From Diadophis punctatus similis (taxonomy: Eukaryota; Chordata; Lepidosauria; Squamata; Dipsadidae): DNA of 64,000 bases. The translations under genes and the position numbers were made by a program. Position 1 is the first letter of the stretch, and each line of letters opens with the position of its first letter. Where the stretch lies: the NCBI GenBank assembly GCA_023053685.1, contig JALIGW010000014.1, forward strand, positions 20,678,308-20,742,307. Direction: 5' to 3'. Below the pieces are notes generated by a model, which saw nothing but the letters and a program-made list of their open reading frames with translations, was not told the origin of the DNA and made no database searches. Of this stretch, positions 44,205 to 55,756 are shown in pieces.

Positions 44205-44968
44205 GGCTTCATACCATTTTTGTTGTTCATCTTCAGAAAGATATTTAATTTGTGAAAAGTTCTCCGGTGGAGTGTAACATTACAGATCAATGGCGATGGT
44301 GTGTTTGTTAATTGCATTGTGTATCTCTTTGGTGGAATACCTTTTGTAGTTCTCTTGGAACGTCTCGGGATGATTGTCCAGTAGTCTTTCTTGTTGTCCA
44401 CATCTCCATCAGCGTCACTAGCTTCAGCATCCACGGCGTTGTAGGATGGGATATCAGGTGATGAACGTTGGTCATCTGGTTGCACTGCATCAACAATTTC
44501 AGTTCTAGGGAAATAAACTCCAGGGTCTGTATGTATCCTGGACCAATCTGTATCTTCTTCAAAATTAGCTGAATTAGAAATTGTTATCACATTGTGAGAG
44601 TCAATGAATCTTCCCCATTTAGAATTGCTATCAACACCCATATATCTCAGTCTCTTTGCTACTGGGCCACCTTTTCTTCTTTGGGCCAATGGAATGTTGA
44701 CCATGGCATATGAACCAAAAATGTGTAAGTGTCTAAGATCTGGCTGGCGGCCATATAACATGTAAAAGGGTGTTTGGTCAATGACACTGCTCCATGTGCG
44801 ATTGATAATGTAATTTGCATAATGAACTGCTTCGCCCCAAAATGAGTGTTTGAGATTGGCATCTTCTAGGAGGCAGCGCATCATGGTTTGGAGGACCCCC
44901 TGCCGTCTCTCTGCGACTCCGTTGTGAGCCGGAGTGTATGGGGCAGATGTTTGGTGTAGGATACCATT
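43982..44968 (-). pseudogene. Copia integrase C-terminal part
   Basis: Continues in phase after the TGA at 44969-44971. The segment HNGVAERRQGV carries the third catalytic Glu of the integrase. Then follow LLEDANLKHSFWGEAVHYAN and YGRQPDLRHLHIFGSYA, conserved in Copia integrases. True homology ends near 44280, where the frame shifts; the remaining open frame is out of phase. Confidence 0.82.
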
Positions 44969-47388
44969 TCATCGCATCCAATCCTGGAAACGCTGAGACG
45001 TGAACTCGGCACCACGATCACTCTGGATTCTTCGGATTCTCACTCCGTGTTGATTGTAGATTTGAACTGCAAAATCTCTAAAGGTCTGAAAGGCTTCAGA
45101 TTTTTCTTTCATAAGAAAGACATAACCATATCTAGAATGATTATCAACAATAGTTAAGAAATACTTTTTACCGCCAATAGTTGGACCATAAGGGCCCACA
45201 ATATCAGTATGAACCAAATCAAAAATGCGTGTTGACTTACGTGTAGCATGTTTTGGAACGGCTGCTGCCCTCAATTTTGCCTTTTTGCAAACAGCACAAT
45301 CTAGATGTACCTTACATCCTTTGAAATTCAAACCTTGTGTGAAAAATGGCATCTTTTTAAGGACCTCAAAGCTGGGATGGCCTAATCTTCTGTGCCATCT
45401 ATGAATACACCTGTCATGTAAACAAAAACCTGTAAGTGGGGTTGCAGCATTAACATTAACATGAGGAACCTTAGGTTTGATTACCTGTTGCTTTGTGGCT
45501 TTAGGAGCCTTTGGAGTATTCACAGGATCTCTCTCTGGGGTATCTCTCTCTGGGCCTGTGATATTATCTATTGAGATTTTTATACTTGCCTGAATTTGAG
45601 GTTCTGCCTTTGGCCTCAAATAGTAGACCTGACCAATCACAATTGTGTCAGCAACAATATGACCATCTTTAAAAATATAACTGGCGTTACCTAAATGAAG
45701 GATATAAAAATGCAAAACAGCAGATAAATGATTCTGACTAAGCAAATTACAATTAGCTGTAGGAATATAATAAACATCAGGTACCAGGGTACCTAACTCT
45801 TCAATAAAAACAGTCCCTTTTCCTTCAACTTTTAAAGGGTGGCCACCAAATGCATACAGTTCACAATATTCTGGTTCAGGCTCATGTAGCTCTTTGAAAA
45901 GTTCTTTTCTGTAGGTAATGTGAACAGCCGCTCCACTATCGAGAGTCCACAAAAGGGAGCGGTCATATTTCTTTGGCTGCGTATCATTGGTGATTGCTAG
46001 CATGGTGTGTGGAGGTGGGAAATCATGCCTCGGACCGGGTCGGCACTGTCCTCTGCCTCTGCTGCCTCTAGGTGCTTTTCCTCTGGGCTGGTACTGGTCC
46101 CTATAATCTTTTCCTCTGGGCTGGTACTGGTCTTTTCCTCTGGGCTGGACAGGAACTTGAGTACGTTGCAATTTAAGACAATCTCTGCTTGTATGACCCA
46201 CACGGTCGCAATATTGGCATCTTAGTACCTTTTGTGAAGAATTCTGGATTATGTCAAAAGTGCCCTCACGACGAAGCAAAGTAGTTATATCAGTGCCCCT
46301 GGCCTTATAGTTCTGTCCCGATTGCTTTAGTTTTGCGTCGCCAACCAATGGAACAATTTGTGACTGTTGGGCGACTATTGGGGCCTGCACTGGTGCGGCC
46401 TGTGAAATCACTTGTGGCACGGCTTGAGCCTGAGCAGGCGGAGCTGCCTGGATTGGCTGTTGCTGAGGGGCAGCGATAGGTAGTAGAGCTGGAACAGGCA
46501 AAAATTGGGCTGCCATAGCTGGTGGCGGCCCTGGAGCAGGCACAGGTTGGGCCCCTGGTGCTGGAGTAGGAGGTGGTCCAGCTTGCGGTGGAGTTTGGGC
46601 TTGCTGCACAATTTGGGCTGCCATAGGTTGGCCAGGTTGAACAGGCTGCATTAATGCATCTAATCTCATTTGATTCATTCTGTTCTGGGCTTGTAATATT
46701 GTTAATTCTTCATTTTGATTATACAAGAATCCACTCTGTTTATGCAAAATTTCATTCTGTTCCTGAATCACTTGGAGAAATGCAAAGTCCCTTTCATCAA
46801 AGAATTTCTGCCCATGTAATTGTGACGTGTGCATCCAAGGGCGTTGCTCTAATTTGTTTAAAGAAGGAGGGGAATCATGGCCCCTCTCCGGTATGCGTGA
46901 AGGCGGGCAAACATCTTGGTTCTCAGCACGAAAGAATGCATGCAATCTAGTTTCGTGTAATTCTTTTTGCAAAAAAATTATCTTTTCCCGCTGTCTTTGC
47001 AGTGCCTGGCCATAAGTTAAATTTATTTCTCTTTCAGCACTTGTCTGCTCTATGGAAGACGTTTGTGAGCTTGCAATTTGCTGCTTATAAAAGGATGCCA
47101 CCTCATCTTGTGGGGCATTAGCTTCTAAACATGTATAATTTCCCCCAGGGAGAAAAGGGTTGCCTTTAACATCATGCACTGACCTTTGAAAAAATTCTGC
47201 TCCAGCTTTTACTTCTGTTTGGGCTTCTAAAATCATTTTTTCGATCTGCGTTCCAAAGAGAGTGGGTGAGGCTTGTTCATGCAGAGAAAAACTTTCTGCT
47301 TGGGCTTCTAAAATCATTTTTTCGGTCTCTGTCTTTTTTCAGCAGCGGCAGCATGTGTAGGAAATTCCTTATCTCCGTTCGTGGACAT
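44969..47388 (-). pseudogene. Copia gag, protease and integrase N-terminal part
   Basis: The likely start ATG is at 47388, but a shift in an A-run near 47335 separates it from the long frame 44969-47317. The frame holds a glutamine/proline/alanine-rich stretch (46.4-46.6 kb), the zinc knuckle CQYCDRVGHTSRDC, a short basic repeat (QPRGKDQYQPRGKD), the protease site WTLDSGAAVHI, the integrase zinc region WHRRLGHPSFEVLKK with CAVCKKAKL, and the core Asp residues in VHTDIVGP and QSDRGAEFTS. It ends at a TGA within the integrase core. The N terminus repeats MILEAQ twice. Confidence 0.88.
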
Positions 47389-47471
47389 GGCTGGTCATAA
47401 ATCTCTCTAATTAGCTAACTATCCTAAAACGCAATAAAACTTCAAAAGAAGCCATAAAGTTTACAGCCAAA

Positions 47472-47482
47472 CTCTGGTACCA
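47472..47482 (-). other. Copia primer binding site
   Basis: TGGTACCAGAG on the minus strand, one base from the 5' LTR. It resembles the initiator-Met tRNA 3' end complement used by Copia elements (TGGTATCAGAGC). Confidence 0.75.
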
Positions 47483-47483
47483 T

Positions 47484-47822
47484 TGTTAAGAAGAGAATTA
47501 CTCTCATCAGAGGCGAAATGGATCGTGGCTTCTTTGAAAACATACTTCTTAGAAAATAAAGCGCGAGATTCAAATACTAATAAACAAAATATTTATTTCA
47601 GTAGAAAAATAATAAAGAATTCTTATTAGGACTACATTGTATCGGCTAAGAAAATAAATCAGTTCTACCTTCGGTAGAGATGGCGATGAGAAAAGGAAAG
47701 GAGGAAACCTCTGGAATGTAGACATGCGTAGTAGAACATATCATACGTCTGTTTGACCATAGATATAAGAACACAGTAGAAAACACAGAGATGCACAAAC
47801 TGACAATATTCACATCGTGACA
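47484..47822 (-). repeat. Copia 5' LTR
   Basis: 339 bp, same ends as the 3' LTR, a few small differences. Confidence 0.93.
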
Positions 47823-48112
47823 TTTGCTTCGCAACACGTCCTTCCAGGTCGGAAGGTATAACAGAAGTGATTAATGGTGGATAGGAATGTAGACATGCGT
47901 AGAACATCATATCACATGTTCTGCTTGTATTGGGAAGTACCATAATATTTAGAATAGGGGTGCATAGACTCACAACTGACAATATTCACATCGTGACACC
48001 CCTTCTTTGTCTGTTGGGTGGATATGATTATATCACTCTACACACATTAAATGTCTCAGAAATTCATGTTGTGCTGCTGGCAATGGCTTGTTCAAAATGT
48101 CAGCTATCTGGT
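47823..48112 (-). mobile_element. Older Copia LTR part 2 and adjoining internal end
   Basis: LTR sequence to GTGACA at 47998, then CCCCTTCTTTGTCTGTTGGG, parallel to the internal sequence next to the younger 3' LTR (42679 on). Same orientation as the younger copy. It is broken at about 48113 by an L1 3' end. Confidence 0.82.
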
Positions 48113-48568
48113 ATTCTTTTTTTTAAAAAAAATGTTTTTTATTTTTTTTAACATTCTCCACATGTACATCAACACATATACCTTATATCATATTCAAACT
48201 TTACTTAAGTATACATTACTGTCCAATAAACAATTAACAAACATCTTGCACTTTTTTATTAAAAAAAGTTTTTAAGTAGTCCCTCCCCCCTTGCCCTCCC
48301 ACCCCCATCTCCCCCACCCCCCTCCCTAGACTTCCCAGAACAAGCACAGGGTATAGTATTCACAAACATAAAACTAAAATATGCTAACAAATTATTGACT
48401 TCAAAATCTCTCTAGGTCTTTAACTCCTTATAGCTCGAAACCCTTTAAACATGGACTAAAAATTAAAAATGTTTCATTCATAAGCTATTTGAATCTTCTT
48501 AATCTGGTACTTGTTTTGAATATAGTCAATCCATCTTCTCCATTCCAATATATATCTTTCGTTTGAAT
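48113..48568 (-). mobile_element. L1 LINE fragment copy 4 (3' end only)
   Basis: The poly(A) reads as a T/A-run at 48117-48150. A G-rich 3' UTR tract lies at 48281-48330 (complement), and the end of ORF2 is at about 48495-48565 (TATTCCAATATATATCTTTC shared with copies 1 and 2). 5'-truncated in the last codons of ORF2. Inserted in an old Copia. Confidence 0.85.
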
Positions 48569-49570
48569 CTCTGGCTGAGTGACCCCATATTGTACTTTCA
48601 ATTTTGCTCCAGTGCGAATAAATTCTGCCTCCTGGGTGATTTCAGTTTCACTTACTAACCTTTCGCCTTACTAACCAATTGTTTGAAGATGTTCTGTAGT
48701 GGCCGCTTGGAGAGGAGAAGAAAGTTGCACAGAAATGCTGTTTGTCTTCTTGGGTGTCGAGTGATCATTTCCAAGAAGATTTTTTTGTTGTTGTAAATCT
48801 TGTAAATGTTTTTGAAAGTCCTCTTCTGTAAGCGACATCTTGAAAGATTTACGAGAGAGCTCTCTTCAGAGAAAGCAATAATTTAATTAATTTAATTTAA
48901 TTAAAAGTTCTTATAAGCCGCCCAATCCCATAGGACTCAGGGCGGCGTACAACAGAGATAAGAATGGTACAATAAAATAACATTTAAAAACATTACATTG
49001 CAATTTAAAAGATAAAAAAACCATTCATACATGGGGGAATCCTCTCTTCACCCCGCCTGCTGGAAGAGCCATGTTTTTACTGCTTTGCAGAAGGCCAATA
49101 GGGTGGGGATAGTCCGGATCTCTGGTGGGAGAGAAATCTCCTTATCTCTCTAACTGGCCTAGGAACACATAAATCTGTTTGAAGTAGATTCCAAAAGAAA
49201 CCATCCTCTGCTACCATGTTAAGTATAGATAAGAACGATTGTAGAGGTAATGAATCTTTTCTCCCGGAATCCAATTCTTGACAAAATAAAAACCGAGTAT
49301 AAAGTCTAAGAATAATAAAATATTTATTTCGGTACAAAAGAAATATAAAAACTTAAATCTTAATGATTACATCTTGACAGATCAAAATATGCGTCCTTCT
49401 GAATGAAGGACTACAGAAGAAAAAGGAATGGAGGGGTACAAAGGAATTTCATTTCTGCGCAGATCACATCTCATGTGACTGCTTCATTTTGCTAAGAACC
49501 TCTGGGTCATAGTGTCTGACATATGAATACATATGAGTACAGCTGAAAATCTGAAAATCACCCCGTGACA
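48569..49570 (-). mobile_element. Third Copia remnant: gag start, leader and 5' LTR
   Basis: LTR at 49217-49570 (TGTTAAGTATAG to CCCCGTGACA), diverged from the two others. The primer site TGGTAGCAGAGG abuts it at 49205-49216. A gag start ATG at 48838 begins MSLTEEDFQKHLQDLQQQ and is stopped near 48680. The leader is interrupted by an L2 3' end at 48885-49140. It may be the 5' part of the same old element as 47823-48112, but the LTRs differ considerably. Confidence 0.7.
48885..49140 (-). mobile_element. L2 LINE 3' UTR fragment
   Basis: AAGCCGCCCAATCCCATAGG and ACTCAGGGCGGCGTACAACA match the complement of the L2 3' end at about 56365-56400. A TTTAA-rich tail lies at its left end. Confidence 0.7.
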
Positions 49571-49579
49571 ACCTGAAAT

Positions 49580-50037
49580 TGTGTCCGGAGATCAATTGGA
49601 AGCCAGGGCAGCCGGCGAAGTATGGGCTTAGTGTGGGTGTACCTTGAGGCACCCACAACAGCTTGCGCAGCTGCATTCTAGACTAACTGCAGTCTCCGAT
49701 CACACTTCAAGGGTAGACCCATGTAGAGCGTGTTGCAGTAATCAAGCCGTGAACTGATAAGGGCATGAGTGACGGTGAGTAGAGCCTCTTGATCCAAATA
49801 TGGCCGCAATTGGTGCACTAGGTGAACCTGTGCAAAGGTTGCCCTAGCCACAGCTGTCAGGTGGTGGTCTAATCACAACTGTGGATCTAGGAGGACACCC
49901 AGATTGCGAACCCGTTCTGCGGGTATTAAATTTTCTCCCCCCAGAACTATGGAGTTCTGGGGGAAGTTCTACCTGGTCCTTTGGAGGCAATATCCACATC
50001 CACTCGGTCTTGTCTGGGTTTAGTTTGAGCCTGTTTT
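49580..50037 (-). mobile_element. L2 LINE fragment, unit 1
   Basis: Parallel to 50465-50935 and 54030-54490. It carries the L2 C-terminal coding region (complement of LQLV and related motifs) with stops and shifts. Ends at a (TTTCAA)n tract. Confidence 0.75.
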
Positions 50038-50150
50038 ATTTCAATTTCAATTTCAATTTCAATTTCAATTTCAATTTCAATTTCAATTTCAATTTCAATT
50101 TCAATTTTAATTTTAATTTTAATTTTAATTATTTTAATTAATTTTATTTT
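50038..50150. repeat. (TTTCAA)n hexanucleotide microsatellite
   Basis: About 11 TTTCAA units, then TTTTAA variants. Confidence 0.93.
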
Positions 50151-50425
50151 AAAAAATGGTGCCCAGAAGCAAAAAAAAAATTCAAATGCAAAAACAGATG
50201 CCAGGATGTGAAATTCCATACTTAAAAATGGTATTGCTTGCTGTTTTTAAAAATTGAGTGTTTTTGGTCCCCGGGGAAAAAACGCGTGTTGCCGAGGTCA
50301 GAAAAAATGGTGCCCAGGAGCGGGAAAAAAATTCAATTCAAATACAAAAGCGGATGCTAGGACGTGAATCAGGGTGGAATTCCATACTTAAAAATGGTAT
50401 TGCTTGCTGTTTTAAAAAATGTTGG
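50151..50425. repeat. Satellite of ~168 bp, short block 1
   Basis: Monomer anchor ATGGTGCCCAGAAGC at 50156 and 50307, with CAAATACAAAAGCGGATGCT and TGGTATTGCTTGCTGTTTT. Confidence 0.85.
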
Positions 50426-50429
50426 AGAA

Positions 50430-51650
50430 GGCGGTCTCGGAGGTAAACTGGTCCTAAGCCATGTAGGTCTTTAAAGGTAATCACCAACACCTTGAATTGT
50501 GCTCGCAGCCAGTGCAGTTCGCGAAGGATGGGTGTCACATGGGTGTATCTAGGGACACCCATCACTACACACGCTGCCGCATTCTGCACTAGCTGCAGTC
50601 TCCGAACATTCTTCAAGGGTAGCCCCATGTAGAGTGCGTTGCAATAGTCGAGGCGTGAGGTAACAAGGGCGTGAGTGACTGTCAGTAGTGCCTCCCGATC
50701 CAAGAAAGGACACAACTCGTGCACAAGATGGACTTGTGCAAAGGTCCCTCTGGCCACAGCTGTTAGATGTTTGTCCAATTTTAGCTGTGGATCCAGAAGG
50801 ACCCCCAAGTTGCGAGCCCATTCTGAGGGGATCAAATCCCCCCCCCCAGAACCAAGGAGGGACAGATGTCAAAGTCCTTGGGAGGCAACATCCAAAGCCA
50901 AAGTCTTATCCGGGTTGAGTTTGAGCCTGTTAACCCCCATCCAGACCCTTACAGTGTCCAGACACCGGCACATCACATCAACTGCCTCACTGAATTGGCA
51001 TGGGGTGGATATGTACAGCTGAGTGTCGTCAGCGTACTGTTGGAACCTTACTCCATGCCTACAGATGATCTCACCCAACGGTTTCATGTAGATATTGAAG
51101 AGCATAGGGGAAAGAATCAACCCCTGAGGAACCCCACATATGAGGGGTCTCGGGGTCGACCTCTGTCCCCCAGCCAACACCGACTGCGACCGGTCAGAGA
51201 GATAAGAGGAGAACCACCGCAAAACGGTGCCTCCCACTCCCATCTCCCCGAGCCGTCGCAGAAGGATACCATGGTCAATGGTATCGAAAGCCGCTGAGAG
51301 GTCAAGTAGCACCAAGATGGAGGAGCAACCTCCATCTCGGGCTCACCAGAGATCATCCATCAGCATGACCAAGGCAATTTCTGTGCTGTGACTGGGCCTG
51401 AAACCCGACTGAAAAGGGTCAAGATACTCCGTTTCATCCAAGAGCCGTTGGAGTTGCAGCGCTACCACTTTCTCCACCACCTTCCCCATAAAGGGGAGGT
51501 TGGAGACTGGTCGATAGTTTTTAAGATCAGTTGGGTCGAGGGATGGCTTCTTCAGGAGGGGCCTCACCACTGCAACCTTTAAAGGCTGGGGGAAGAAACC
51601 CTCACTTAGAGAAGCATTGATTAACTCCTGGAACCAACCTCATGTCACCT
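50430..51650 (-). pseudogene. L2 LINE reverse transcriptase, unit 2
   Basis: Three open pieces on the minus strand: 51343-51570 (LLKKPSLDPTDLKNYRPVSN), 50869-51315 (VLLDLSAAFDTIDHGILLRR, GVPQGLILSPMLFN, catalytic YADDTQLY) and 50338-50835 (NLGVLLDPQLKLDKH, LQLVQNAAACVVMGVPRYTH). These are L2-group motifs. The coding end reads straight into the satellite, so the natural 3' end is missing. Confidence 0.88.
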
Positions 51651-51689
51651 CCCTTCTTGCCAAAACAAGCCAGGATGCTAGGATCCAGC

Positions 51690-52930
51690 ATACAAGTGGC
51701 GGAGCTTACCGCTCCAATGGCCTTGTCCACTTCAAAACAAATGCAAAAACAGATGCTAGGACGTGAATCAGGCTGGAATTCCATACTTAAAAATGGTATT
51801 GCTTGCTGTTTTTAAAAATTGAGTGGTTTTGGTCCCCGGGGAAAAACGTGTGATGCCGTGGTCAGAAACAATGGTGCCCAGAAGCGGGGAAAAAATTTCA
51901 ATTCAAATGCAAAAACGGATGCCAGGACGTGAATCAGGGTGGAATTCCATACTTAAAAATTGTATTGCTTGCTGTTTTTAAAAATTCAGTGTTTTTGTAC
52001 CCCGGGGAAAAAATGCATGATGCCGTGGTCAGAAAAAAATGGTGACTAGAAGCGGAAAAATTTTTTTCAAGTCAAATGCAAAAACGTGAATCAGGGTTGA
52101 ATTTCATACGTATTGCTTGCTGTTTTTAAAAATTGAGTGTTTTTGGTCCCGGGGGAAAAACGTGTGATGCCATGTCAGAAAAATGGTGCCCAGAAGCGAA
52201 AAATTTTTTTCAAGTCAAATGCAAAAACGGATGCTAGGACATGAATCAGGGTGGAATTCCATACTTAAAAATGGTATTGCTTGCTGTTTTTAAAAATTGA
52301 GTGTTTTTGCTCCCCAGGGAAAAAAACGCGTGATGCCGCGGTCAGAAAAAATGGTGCCCAGAAACCAAAAAAAAGTTTTCAAGTCAAATGCAAAAACGGA
52401 TGCTAGGGCGTTTTACTTAATATTTATTTAATATTTACTAAATTTTTACTTAATATTGAGGAAATGGTGTTGATGGTTGTAACTGCCCAGAAGCGGGAAA
52501 AAAATTTCAAGTCAAATGCAAAAATGGATGACAGGACGTGAATCAGGGTTGAATTGCATACTTAAAAATGTTATTGTTTGCTATTTTTAAAAATTGAGTG
52601 TTTTTGGTCCCCGTAGAAAAAACGTGTGATGCCGCGGTCAGAAAAAATGGTGCCCAGAAGCGATTTTTTTTCAAGTCAAATGCAAAAATGGATGCCAGGA
52701 CGTGAATAAGGATAGAATTCCTGATTCACCATTACCATTAAAAATGGTATTGCTTGCTGTTTTTAAAAATTGAGTGTTTTTGGAGAAAACACGCGTGTTG
52801 CCGAGGTCAGAAAAAATGGTGCCCAGAAGCGAAAAAAAATTTTTCAATTCAAATACAAAAACGGATGCTAGGACATGAATCAGGGTGGAATTCCATACTT
52901 AAAAATGGTATTGCTTGCTGTTTTTAAAAA
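51690..52930. repeat. Satellite of ~168 bp, main array
   Basis: Monomer anchors at about 51871, 52039, 52183, 52351, 52479, 52647 and 52816. Spacing is mostly 168-169 bp, with shortened monomers at two places. Each unit has GGTGCCCAGAAGCG, a CAAATGCAAAAACGGATGC segment, GGACGTGAATCAGGGTGGAA and TATTGCTTGCTGTTTTTAAA. Confidence 0.92.
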
Positions 52931-53640
52931 CATCATTTCCTCAATATTAAGTAAAACTTCCTTCTTCCAACAATACCTCTTCAGTATACATAGTAATTTA
53001 AAATATTCTAACAAATTGTTAATTCCGGTATTTCTATATTTCTTTAACCCCTTATAAATCAGAAATTTTTAAACATAATCTAAGAGTCAAACACATTATT
53101 AATAACCTAACATTACAATATATCAAATTACTAATTTCACAGTAATTCTAAATCTTAAATTGCTTTAAGATATAATAATAATAAAAAGAAGAAGAAGGAA
53201 AAAACAAAAAAGAAAAAGAAACACAACCATCAGGGTCATATCCTCAATAGTCAATGAGTCTTCTTACTGCAAAGTATCAATTTTCATTCATCTCTCCATC
53301 TGTCCTATAACTTCCCAAAATCTAATCATTCCTTCTTCTCGGTCGGATTTTAGATCTGGTTCTTGCAGCCTTTTGTAGCTTAGCAGTTTTTTTAATTGTC
53401 AGCTCTACTCTTGTCTGACTCTGATCTTCTGTCTCCTCTTCCACATTATAAACATCTCTCTGGCTCTGTAAATAACCTGTAAATCAAAGCTCTTTCTGTT
53501 TGCACAACTCTCCTCTCTCCTCTTCTGTTACTTTGATGCTTCTTCCTTCTGGAATTATGGATATATCGGCCTTTAAAACTTTAACATAGAAATCAGTAGC
53601 TTTTATTATCGGACAAATTTGTACTAATAAAACTTTTTGA
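52931..53640 (-). mobile_element. Half-L1-like fragment (ORF1 C-terminus plus AT-rich tail), copy 1
   Basis: On the minus strand, at about 53620-53480, it encodes FYVKVLKADISIIPEGRS, as in the ORF1-like frame at 57450. AT-rich sequence with TTATAAGGGGTTAAAG follows, with no endonuclease or reverse transcriptase. It sits inside the satellite array. Confidence 0.55.
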
Positions 53641-53644
53641 ATTA

Positions 53645-53985
53645 AAAAAAATTGAGTATTTTTGGTCCCAGGGGAAAAAACGTGTGATGCCGCGGTCAGA
53701 AAAAATGGTGCCCAAAAGTGAAAAAAAAGTTTTCAAGTCAAATGCAAAAATGGATGACAGGACGTGAATCAGGGTGGAATTGCATACTTAAAAATGGTAT
53801 TGCTTGCTGTTTTTATAAATTGAGTGTTTATGGTCCCAGGGGAAAAAACACATAATGCCACAATCAGAAAAAATGGTGCCCAGAAGCGAAAAAAAAAATT
53901 CCAATTCAAATACAAAAACGGATGCTAGGACGTGAATCAGGGTGGAATTCCATACTTAAAAATGGTATTGCTTGCTGTTTTAAAA
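53645..53985. repeat. Satellite of ~168 bp, block 3
   Basis: Anchors at 53705 and 53873 (168 bp apart). The junction with the following L2 (GCTTGCTGTTTTAAAAAATG) is the same as at about 50400. Confidence 0.9.
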
Positions 53986-54655
53986 AATGTTGGAGAAGGC
54001 GGTCTCGGAGGTAAACTGGTCCTAAGCCATGTAGGTCTTTAAAGGTAATCACCAACACCTTGCATTGCGCTCGCAGCCAGTGCAATTCGCGAAGGATGGG
54101 TGTCACATGGGTGTATCTAGGGACACCCATCACCACACACGCTGCCGCATTCTGCACTAGCTGCAGTCTCCGAACATTCTTCAAGGGTAGCCCCATGTAG
54201 AGTGCGTTGCAATAGTCGAGGCATGAGGTAACAAGGGCGTGAGTGACTGTCAGTAGTGCCTCCCAATCCAAAAAAGGATGCAACTGGTGCACAAGATGGA
54301 CTTGTGCAAAGGTCCCTCTGGCAACAGCTGTTAGATGTTTGTCCAATTTAAGCTGTGGATCCAGTAGGACCCCCAAGTTGCGAACCTGTTCTGAGGGGAT
54401 CAAATCCCCCCCCCATGAACCAAGGAGGGACAGATGTCAAAGTCCTTGGGAGGCAACATCCAAAGCCACTCGGTCTTATCCGGGTTGAGTTTGAGCCTGT
54501 TAACCCCCATCCAGACCCTTACAGTGTCCAGACACCGGCACATCACATCAACTGCTTCACTGAATTGGCATATGTACAGCTGAGTCGTCAGCGTACTGTT
54601 GGAACCTCACCCCATACCTACGGATGATCTCACCCAACGGTTTCATGTAGATATT
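53986..54655 (-). pseudogene. L2 LINE fragment, unit 3
   Basis: Open frame 53906-54403 is almost identical to that of 50338-50835 (IPSEQVRNLGVLLDPQLKLD). The homologous part continues to CGGTTTCATGTAGATATT, where a CR1 is inserted, and resumes briefly at 55732 (AACATAGGGGAAAGAATTG). Confidence 0.85.
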
Positions 54656-55731
54656 TATTTTATTTATTATTATTAGAGTTGGAAGGGACCTTGTAGGTCA
54701 TCTAGTCCAACCCCCTGCTCAAGCAGGAGTTCCTACACCATTTGAGACAGATGGCAGTCCAGTCTCTCCTTGAAGGTCGCAAGTGTTGGGGCTCTCACAA
54801 CCTCCGCTGGCAAGCTGTTCCACTGGTTGATCGCTCTCACCGTCAGAAAGTTTCTCCTCACTTCCAGGTTGAATCTCTCCTTGGTCAGCTTCCATCCGTT
54901 ATTCCTTGTTTGGCTTTCTGGTGCCATAGAGAACAGCCTGGCCCCCTCCTCTCTGTGGCATCCCCTCAAGTATTGAAACACTGCTATCATGTCACCCCTG
55001 GTCCTTCTCTTCGCTAGACTGGCCAAGCTCAGTTCCTGCAACCGCTCTTCATATGTTTTATTTTCCAGACCCTTTATCATCCTGGTTGCTCTCTTCTGCA
55101 CTTTCTCTAGAGTTTCAATGTCTTTTTTGTAATGTGATGACCAAAACTGGATGCAGTACTCTAGGTGTGGTCTGACCAAGGCTTTATAGAGTGGTACTAG
55201 TACCTCTCTGGTCCTTGATTGTATCCCTCTATTTATGCAGCTCAGGACTGTGTTGGCCTTTTTGGCTGCTGCTGCACACTGCTGGCTCATATTTAGTTGG
55301 CTGTCTACTAGGACTCCGAGATCCCTTTCGCAATTGCTGCTATTGAGTGTGGTTTCACCCAGTTTGTATGTGTATTTTTGATTCTTCTTGCCTAGGTGCA
55401 GAATTTTACTTTTCTCTGTGTTAAATTTCATTTTATTGGTTTGGGCCCAGTGTTCGAGTCTGTCGAGGTCCCTCTGGATTTTGAGTCTGTCGTCTGGGGT
55501 ATTTGCTACTCCCGCCAGCTTGGTGTCATCTGCAAATTTGGTTAGTTCTCCTGCTATTCCCTCATCTAGGTCATTTATAAAGATATTGAAGAGTACTGGG
55601 CCTAGGACGGAACCTTGTGGTACCCCACTGCTTACTTCTCTCCATGTGGACTTAGAGCCATTGAGGACTACTCGCTGGGTACGGTTGGTCAGCCAATTGT
55701 TAATCCATCTGGTTGTGTAGCTGAAGAACAT
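54656..55731 (-). mobile_element. CR1 LINE, 5'-truncated, inserted in L2
   Basis: The 3' terminus (complement) starts at TATTTATTATTATTAGAG, AGTTGGAAGGGACCTTGTAG. One clean open frame of about 330 codons (54733-55731) covers the end of the reverse transcriptase: SGVPQGSVLGPVLFNIFIND, the catalytic FADDTKLAG and the C-terminal thumb (LEYCIQFWSSHYKKDIETLE). CR1 copies by target-primed reverse transcription and is usually 5'-truncated, as here. The frame lacks a stop over its whole length, so the copy is young. Confidence 0.92.
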
Positions 55732-55756
55732 AGGGGAAAGAATTGACCCCTGAGCT

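Larger units (their letters stand above)
42341..47822 (-). mobile_element. Ty1/Copia LTR retrotransposon
   Basis: 5.48 kb on the minus strand. LTRs 42341-42678 and 47484-47822 are nearly identical. Perfect 5-bp target duplication TTTGC (42336-42340, 47823-47827). Next to the 5' LTR is TGGTACCAGAG, close to the initiator-Met tRNA primer site typical of Copia. Integrase precedes reverse transcriptase, which defines Ty1/Copia. The polyprotein has one stop and about two frameshifts. Copia elements are sparse in vertebrates. Confidence 0.94.

Noticed and set aside
49881..50219. Frames with poly(Phe-Asn) or poly(Ile-Glu)
   Set aside because: Translated (TTTCAA)n microsatellite.
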